Source: Streptomyces cellulosae
GTDB taxonomy: Bacteria; Actinomycetota; Actinomycetes; Streptomycetales; Streptomycetaceae
Direction: 5' to 3'
DNA length: 64,000 nucleotides
NCBI GenBank assembly: GCA_014655195.1
Contig: BNBH01000018.1
Span: forward strand, 1-64,000
Part shown: piece by piece, positions 59,484-64,000 of the stretch
Numbering within the stretch: the stretch's first letter is position 1
Layout of the letters: the number at the start of each line of letters is the position of its first letter
The notes under the pieces: model-generated
What the model was told of the DNA's origin: nothing
The model's database searches: none
Seen by the model: the letters and a program-made list of their open reading frames with translations, nothing else
Made by a program: the position numbers and the translations under genes

Positions 59484-60122
59484 ATGACCACACACCACGA
59501 AGACGGGACGGACGCCGGCGGTGTCGACTGGGACGCGCGGGCGGCCACCTTCGACGAGGAGCCGGACCACGGCCTGCGCGATCCCCGGGTGCGCGCCGCC
59601 TGGGCCGCGCGGCTGAAGGACTGGCTGCCAGGACGGCCCGGCGACGTGCTCGACCTGGGCTGCGGCACCGGCAGCCTCTCCCTCCTCGCCGCCGAGCAGG
59701 GCCACCGGGTCACCGGCGTGGACCGGTCCCCGGCCATGGTGGAGCTGGCCCGGCAGAAGCTCGCCGGGCGGCACGCGGTGTTCCTCACCGGCGACGCGGC
59801 CCGCCCGCCGGTCGACGGCGAGCGGTACGACGCCGTCCTCGTCCGGCACGTGCTGTGGACGCTGCCCGAGCCGGACCGGGTGCTGCGGCGCTGGCGCGAC
59901 CTGCTGCGGCCGGGCGGACGGCTGGTGCTGGTCGAGGGCGTGTGGGGCACGGAGAGCCCGGCCGGCATACCCGCGGACCGGCTCACCGCCCTTCTCGCCC
60001 CGCTCACCGCCCAGGTGCGCGTGGAGCGGCTGTCCGGCGACCTGGAGCTGTGGGGACGGGAGGTCGACGACGAGCGGTACGCGGTGGTGGCGCTGCGGGA
60101 GGGAACCCAGGGCATGCCTTGA
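59484..60122 (+). CDS. Class I SAM-dependent methyltransferase
   Basis: 212 residues, ATG 59484. Rossmann methyltransferase (Methyltransf_11/25 type). Motif I is 'VLDLGCGTGSLSLLA', acidic loop 'VTGVDRSPAMVELAR', motif II/III 'YDAVLVRHVLWTLPEP' and 'LRPGGRLVLVEGVWG'. The acceptor is unknown. It ends 10 bp from the convergent DUF402 gene. Confidence 0.9.
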   Translation: MTTHHEDGTDAGGVDWDARAATFDEEPDHGLRDPRVRAAWAARLKDWLPGRPGDVLDLGCGTGSLSLLAAEQGHRVTGVDRSPAMVELARQKLAGRHAVFLTGDAARPPVDGERYDAVLVRHVLWTLPEPDRVLRRWRDLLRPGGRLVLVEGVWGTESPAGIPADRLTALLAPLTAQVRVERLSGDLELWGREVDDERYAVVALREGTQGMP

Positions 60123-60132
60123 GGGGTGTCTC

Positions 60133-60633
60133 TCAGCCGAGCAGGGTGCCCAGGCCCTCCCCGCGGGCCAGGGCGTCCAGCTCGTCGAGGGCGGCCATCG
60201 CGGCCGCCGCCGCGTCCGGGTCCCGGCCGGACAGACCGCTCTCCGTGAACTCGTCCTCGTCCAGCCGCCGTACGTCCGTGCCGTCGGCGGAGACCCACAG
60301 GTCCAGGTCGAGGTCCTCCACGACCAGACGGCCCCCGGACAGCTCGGCCGGGCGGGTGATGTCGCAGTAGTGGCCCTTGAGCGCGCCCCCGGAGGCGCGC
60401 ACCTCCTTCACCGAGTACCAGCGGTCCCGCCAGTAGTGCTCCGTGAAGACGTCCCCGGGCTCGAAGCGCACGAAGCCGAAGTCCCGTACGCCCTCGCCCG
60501 CCCACGGGGCGCGCACGCTCACCCGGGTGCCGTCGTCGGCGAGCAGCTCCGCCGGGTAACTGATCTTCGTGCGGCCCGCCTTGACCAGGACCACCTCGAC
60601 CGTCGCCGGCCCGTCAGCCGAGTTCGCGGACAT
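60133..60633 (-). CDS. DUF402 domain protein
   Basis: 166 residues, ATG complement at 60631-60633. Beta-rich DUF402 core: 'TEHYWRDRWYSVKEVRASGG', 'HYCDITRPAEL' and 'DLDLDLWVSADGTDVRRLDE', which carry the Asp-rich metal/phosphate-binding pattern of Ntdp-like nucleoside tri/diphosphatases (Bacillus/Staphylococcus family members). It overlaps the GNAT gene upstream by 20 bp, so the two form an operon. Confidence 0.8.
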   Translation of the reverse strand: MSANSADGPATVEVVLVKAGRTKISYPAELLADDGTRVSVRAPWAGEGVRDFGFVRFEPGDVFTEHYWRDRWYSVKEVRASGGALKGHYCDITRPAELSGGRLVVEDLDLDLWVSADGTDVRRLDEDEFTESGLSGRDPDAAAAAMAALDELDALARGEGLGTLLG

Positions 60634-61546
60634 ACCGCACCTCCGTGCCGCACAACTCGTAGCCGAACCACTTGTTGATCGCGATCATCGGCTCGTTCCC
60701 GGTGTCGTTGCCCGTGAAGGCCTCCGTGTACCCGGCCGCGCGGGCCCGGTGCAGGGAGTCGTTCTTCGCGAGCTTCGCCAGGCCCCGGCCGCGGAAGGCG
60801 CGGGCCGTGCCGGTCATGCCCGTCGCGTACCGCGTGGCGCCGTCCGTGCGGGCCGCCGTGAACGCCGCCGGCCGGCCGTCGACCACGGCCACCGTGGTCA
60901 GCTCCGCGTCGAACAGCGGGTGCCGCCAGGTCTCCCTGAGCCACACCTCGTAGTCGGTGAACTCGATGTCCACGTCGCTCGGTTCGTCCGCCGTGGTCTC
61001 CGCGTCCAGCTCGAACAGCGGGCGCGGGTCGCCGGCGTACGCGGACCCCGGGCGCAGCTCCACCCCGGGCGGCGGGTCCTGAAGCGGGGGCAGCTCGCGG
61101 TGCGCCAGGTCCAGGCGGAGGAAGTGCGCGGAGCGGCTCGCCCGGAAGCCGTGCCGTTCGGCGAAGGCGCGGCTGCCGGGCTCGTCCAGCACCCAGGCGA
61201 GCAGCCGGGTCGCCCCGTGCGCGGTCAGATGCTCCTCGGCGGCGCGCAGCAGCAGCGTCCCCGCGCCCCGGCGCGTGTGCCGGGGGTGCACGTAGATGTT
61301 GACGTTGCCCTGGCCGGGCACCGCGCTGTCGTGCGCCAGGTGCACCTGGGCCGTGCCGGTCACCTCCCCGTCGTCGTCCACCGCCACCAGCGGGCGGTAG
61401 TGGGCGTCGGGGTGCATCTGGGTGAGGTCGTGGGCCAGGGACTCGGGGGTGACCAGGACGAACGGCAGCGCCGCGTGGCGTACGCGGGCGAAGCCTTCCA
61501 GGTCGGCGTGCGCGTCGGGGCGCAGATCGCGGACGGTCACTGTCAT
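60614..61546 (-). CDS. GNAT-family acetyltransferase with two GNAT-like domains
   Basis: 310 residues from the ATG complementary to 61544-61546. Residues ~5-150 form one GNAT domain ('NIYVHPRHTRRGAGTLLLRA'). Residues ~165-310 form a second, with 'TGMTGTARAFRGRGLAKLAK' and 'NEPMIAINKWFGYEL'. Mycothiol-synthase-like tandem architecture, but this is not obviously MshD. Substrate unknown. It overlaps the DUF402 start by 20 bp. Confidence 0.88.
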   Translation of the reverse strand: MTVTVRDLRPDAHADLEGFARVRHAALPFVLVTPESLAHDLTQMHPDAHYRPLVAVDDDGEVTGTAQVHLAHDSAVPGQGNVNIYVHPRHTRRGAGTLLLRAAEEHLTAHGATRLLAWVLDEPGSRAFAERHGFRASRSAHFLRLDLAHRELPPLQDPPPGVELRPGSAYAGDPRPLFELDAETTADEPSDVDIEFTDYEVWLRETWRHPLFDAELTTVAVVDGRPAAFTAARTDGATRYATGMTGTARAFRGRGLAKLAKNDSLHRARAAGYTEAFTGNDTGNEPMIAINKWFGYELCGTEVRYVRELG

Positions 61547-61641
61547 GTGAGGGCACGCTACGAGGTGGTGCCGCGGGGTGCCTCCCATTTTCCGGGGGCG
61601 GGAATGCGGCCCGGGGGGCGGGGGTGCGCGAGAATCGCGGC

Positions 61642-62010
61642 GTGACTGTACGGATCCACATCGAGGACGGAACGACGCCGCCGTACGAGCAGGTGCGGGC
61701 GCAGATCGCCGAGCAGGCGCGGTCGGGGGAGCTGCCGGTGGGGTACCGGCTGCCGACCGTGCGGGGGCTGGCCGAGACGCTGGGGCTCGCGGCGAACACG
61801 GTCGCCAAGGCGTACCGGGCGCTGGAGGCGGACGGGGTGATCGAGACGCGCGGGCGCAACGGAACGGTGGTCGCTGCCGCTGGGTCGGCGGCGGAGAGGG
61901 AGGTCGCCGCTGCGGCGGCGGTCTTTGCCGAGCGGGCTCGGCGGTTGGGGGTGGGGGAGGAGGTCGCGTTGGACGCGGTGCGGGATGCTTTGCGGGCGGT
62001 TTCCGAGTGA
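61642..62010 (+). CDS. Short GntR-family transcriptional regulator (YtrA-like)
   Basis: 122 residues from GTG 61642 (TVRIHIEDGTTPPYEQV); no SD, possibly leaderless. N-terminal winged helix ~8-75: 'YRLPTVRGLAETLGLAANTV' and 'AKAYRALEADGVIETRGRNG'. Only a short helical C-terminus (~80-122), as in YtrA-type GntR proteins that lack an effector domain. Such regulators usually control an adjacent ABC transporter; none is seen here. Converges toward the repeats. Confidence 0.88.
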   Translation: MTVRIHIEDGTTPPYEQVRAQIAEQARSGELPVGYRLPTVRGLAETLGLAANTVAKAYRALEADGVIETRGRNGTVVAAAGSAAEREVAAAAAVFAERARRLGVGEEVALDAVRDALRAVSE

Positions 62011-62023
62011 CGTTCAGTGTCCA

Positions 62024-62147
62024 CTGCGGGTTCGTTTTGGTTGATCGCGCAGTTCCCCGCGCCCCTGGGGGGGCTGGCGTTCAGTCGTCCCTGCGGGTTC
62101 GCCGTGGCTGAACGCGCAGTTCCCCGCGCCCCTGAGGATGCTGACCC
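62024..62147. repeat. Two tandem copies of the streptomycete 'cgcgcagttccccgcgcccct' repeat
   Basis: Copy 1 starts ~62024 and copy 2 ~62091, a 67-bp period; both share 'ctgcgggttcg' and 'cgcgcagttccccgcgcccct'. Copy 2 runs into the 3' end of the DUF72 gene, whose last ~20 codons it encodes. Confidence 0.8.
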
Positions 62148-62863
62148 CATAGCGTCTTGAGTGTTCTGGCGTTGTGGACCGCTGCTGCGTTGGGGTCGTT
62201 GTTGAAGTAGGCGTAGACGTCTGCTTCTCGGGGCCACGTCGTGGTGATGCGGTGCAGCCAGGTTTTGAGGGACTGGCGGCCGTAGTTCGGCCAGGGCAGG
62301 GCTCTGCCCTGGTGGAAGCGGATGTAGCCCCAGTCCGTGGTGCGCCACAGGGGGGTGACCGGGCGGGAGAGGACGTCCGCCCAGCAGAGGGCCGCGCCGT
62401 GGGACTCCAGGACCGCGCGGACGTCCGGGGTCCACCAGGACGGGTGGCGGGGTTCGACGGCCACCCGGGTGGACTCCGGGAAGCAGCGCAGGCACGCGTC
62501 CAGGAGGGCCGGGTCGGCCTGGAGGGTCGGGGGGAGCTGGAGGAGGACCGGGCCCAGGCGGTCGCCGAGGGCGGTGGCGCGGCTCATCAGGCGCTCCACC
62601 GGCTCCTCGGGGTCCCGCAGCCGCTTGACGTGCGTCAGGTAGCGGCTCGCCTTGACCGCGACGACGAAGCCCGGCGGGGTGCGCTCCCGCCAGGACGCGA
62701 AGGTCTCCCGGGAGGGGAGCCGGTAGAACGCGTTGTTCACCTCGACGGTCGGGAAGGCGGCCGCGTACGCCTCCAGCCACAGCCGTACCGGCAGACCGGG
62801 CGGGTAGAGCACGCCGCGCCAGTCCTTGTACTGCCATCCCGAGGTCCCGACCAGCAGCGGCAT
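62081..62863 (-). CDS. DUF72 family protein
   Basis: 260 residues, ATG complement at 62861-62863, with GGGAGG upstream. TIM-barrel DUF72: 'LLVGTSGWQYKDWRGVLYPP', 'FPTVEVNNAFYRLPSRETF', 'VKASRYLTHVKRLRDPEEP', 'VAVEPRHPSWW' and 'YAYFNNDPNAAAVHNA', all diagnostic. Function is not established. The terminal ~14 residues (ELRVQPRRTRRDD) derive from the dispersed repeat at 62091-62147, so they are unlikely to be functionally conserved. Confidence 0.9.
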   Translation of the reverse strand: MPLLVGTSGWQYKDWRGVLYPPGLPVRLWLEAYAAAFPTVEVNNAFYRLPSRETFASWRERTPPGFVVAVKASRYLTHVKRLRDPEEPVERLMSRATALGDRLGPVLLQLPPTLQADPALLDACLRCFPESTRVAVEPRHPSWWTPDVRAVLESHGAALCWADVLSRPVTPLWRTTDWGYIRFHQGRALPWPNYGRQSLKTWLHRITTTWPREADVYAYFNNDPNAAAVHNARTLKTLWGQHPQGRGELRVQPRRTRRDD

Positions 62864-62879
62864 GCGGCCCTCCCGGCGC

Positions 62880-63983
62880 CTAGAGGTAGAGGCCCGCGTC
62901 CGCGTCGCCGCGCGGCTCGGGCAGGGAGGTGGGGGAGGTGCCCCGGCGCAGGGCGTACAACTCGGCGAGGGTGGCGCCCTCGCGTCCGACGCCTTCCTCG
63001 CGGCCCAGCCAGTTCACCGCCTCCGTACGGGTCAGCGGCCCCACCTCGATCCGGGCCAGGCAGCGGCCCGGACGGACCACGGCTGGGTGCAGCCGCTCCA
63101 GGTCCTCGTTGGTGGTGACGCCCACCAGGACGTTGCGCCCCTGGCCGAGCAGGCCGTCGGTGAGGTTCAGCAGCCGGGAAAGGGCCTGGCCCGCCGTGTG
63201 CTTGGCCTCGCCGCGGATCAGCTCGTCGCAGTCCTCCAGGAGCAGCAGCCGCCAGCGGTTCTTGCCGGACGCGTCCTCCTCGCCGATCGCGATGTCCATC
63301 AGATAGCCGACGTCGGAGAAGAGCCGCTCGGGGTCGAGGACGCAGTCGACCTGGCACCAGTCGCGCCAGGACCGGGCGAGCGTGCGCAGCGCGGAGGTCT
63401 TGCCGGTGCCCGGCGGACCGTGCAGCAGGAGCAGCCGCCCCGAGATGTCCTCCGGGGTGGTCTTCATCAGACGGTCCATCGCGTCCGCGACCGGGGCGGT
63501 GTAGTTGGGCCGGATCTCCTCCCAGGTGCCGGCCGTGATCTGCCGGGTGGTGCGGTGCGGGCCGCGCCGCGGAGAGACGTACCAGAACCCCATGGTGACG
63601 TTCTCCGGCTGCGGTTCGGGCTCGTCGGCCGCGCCGTCGGTGGCCTCGTCCAGGATCCGCTTCGCCAGGTCGGCGCTGGTCGCGGTCACCGTGACGTCGG
63701 CGCCCCGGCTCCAGCGCGAGATCAGCAGCGTCCAGCCGTCCCCCTCGGCCAGGGTGGCGCTGCGGTCGTCGTCCCTGGCGAGCCGCAGCACCCGCGCGTC
63801 CGCGGGCAGGAGCGTCGCACCGGAGCGGACGCGTTCGATGTTGACGGCGTGCGAGTAAGGCTGCTCGCCCGTCGCGAAGCGGCCGAGGAACAGCGCGTCG
63901 ACGACGTCGGACGGGGAGTCGTTGTCGTCGACGTTGAGCCGGATCGGCAGGGCGTCGTGTGGGTGCGCGGACATGCCGCCCAT
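62880..63983 (-). CDS. AAA-family ATPase with N-terminal DUF5925-like domain
   Basis: 367 residues from the ATG complementary to 63981-63983; ATG 63972-63974 (MSAHPHDALPIRL) is equally possible. N-terminal ~1-160 is a streptomycete-type domain. AAA core: Walker A 'LLHGPPGTGKTSALRTLARS', Walker B in 'LLLLEDCDEL' (ED), sensor 1 in 'NVLVGVTTNEDLERLHPAV' and arginine finger 'RPGRCLARIEV'. Probably a protein/complex remodeller. It is 16 bp upstream of DUF72 and co-transcribed. Confidence 0.85.
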   Translation of the reverse strand: MGGMSAHPHDALPIRLNVDDNDSPSDVVDALFLGRFATGEQPYSHAVNIERVRSGATLLPADARVLRLARDDDRSATLAEGDGWTLLISRWSRGADVTVTATSADLAKRILDEATDGAADEPEPQPENVTMGFWYVSPRRGPHRTTRQITAGTWEEIRPNYTAPVADAMDRLMKTTPEDISGRLLLLHGPPGTGKTSALRTLARSWRDWCQVDCVLDPERLFSDVGYLMDIAIGEEDASGKNRWRLLLLEDCDELIRGEAKHTAGQALSRLLNLTDGLLGQGRNVLVGVTTNEDLERLHPAVVRPGRCLARIEVGPLTRTEAVNWLGREEGVGREGATLAELYALRRGTSPTSLPEPRGDADAGLYL

Positions 63984-64000
63984 GATCGGTCACGCGAGCC

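Overview
The window is a block of high-GC actinobacterial chromosome, almost certainly Streptomyces. The evidence is the very high GC, frequent GTG and TTG starts, many 1-4 bp stop/start overlaps, the dispersed streptomycete-type intergenic repeats, and a gene order (tlyA-nadK-recN ... pyrG-nudix ... parA-scpA-scpB-rluB ... cmk-plsC-der) that I recall as conserved between streptomycetes and mycobacteria. It looks like core chromosome. I see no phage, insertion sequence, integrase, CRISPR array, tRNA gene or biosynthetic cluster.

Layout. 1-360: the 3' end of a 23S rRNA gene, a 5S rRNA gene and an rrn terminator. 398-2206: an extraordinary Arg/Asp/Gly-repeat protein with a helical-repeat C-terminus. 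2295-8422: a DUF1015 protein, a NagD-like HAD phosphatase, an iron-box-controlled FecCD-type siderophore ABC transporter (two permeases and an ATPase), an SCP2-like protein and a small acidic protein. 8430-13404: tlyA, nadK, recN and a GT4 glycosyltransferase. 13422-16965 (minus strand): a PucR regulator and a GH15 glucoamylase/trehalase-like enzyme. 17429-23316: pyrG, an ADP-ribose-type Nudix hydrolase, a P-loop/TPR protein with an altered Walker A, and alanine dehydrogenase.

23688-28535 is a chromosome-organisation operon: an orphan ParA, a ribbon-helix-helix protein translationally coupled to it, ScpA, ScpB and RluB. 28566-31494 is an ADP-ribose/NAD-flavoured patch. It holds an NrtR-type Nudix-winged-helix regulator behind a perfect 20-bp inverted repeat, a coupled ADP-ribosylglycohydrolase, and, convergently, an RlaP-like nucleotidyltransferase with a Rieske lipoprotein. 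31685-36165: aroH-tyrA, then cmk-plsC-der.

36222-47766 carries mainly streptomycete-specific and envelope genes: two unknowns, an Rpf-LysM secreted hydrolase, an I78 inhibitor, a PAP2 phosphatase, a PIG-V-like mannosyltransferase, a DHA2 exporter, an acyl-CoA dehydrogenase, a SepF-like protein and a DUF5685 protein with a cysteine-packed tail. 48096-51699: two streptogrisin-like proteases and an ABC-2-like membrane protein. 51803-56376: a LexA-box-headed mutagenesis operon with dnaE2 and a catalytically degenerate Y-family partner. 56516-63983: a secreted lipase with a Crp-like site, a wall-anchored AA10 LPMO, two GNAT acetyltransferases, a 44-codon basic small protein, a methyltransferase, a DUF402 protein, a short GntR regulator, a DUF72 protein and an AAA ATPase.

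The loci I would look at first are the NrtR/ADP-ribosylglycohydrolase module, whose Shine-Dalgarno sequence lies inside its own inverted repeat; the ParA/RHH pair fused into the SMC-ScpAB operon; the LexA-controlled DnaE2 with a Y-family protein lacking catalytic carboxylates; and the RDD-repeat protein next to the rRNA operon. All functional statements rest on reading motifs by eye; no database search was run.
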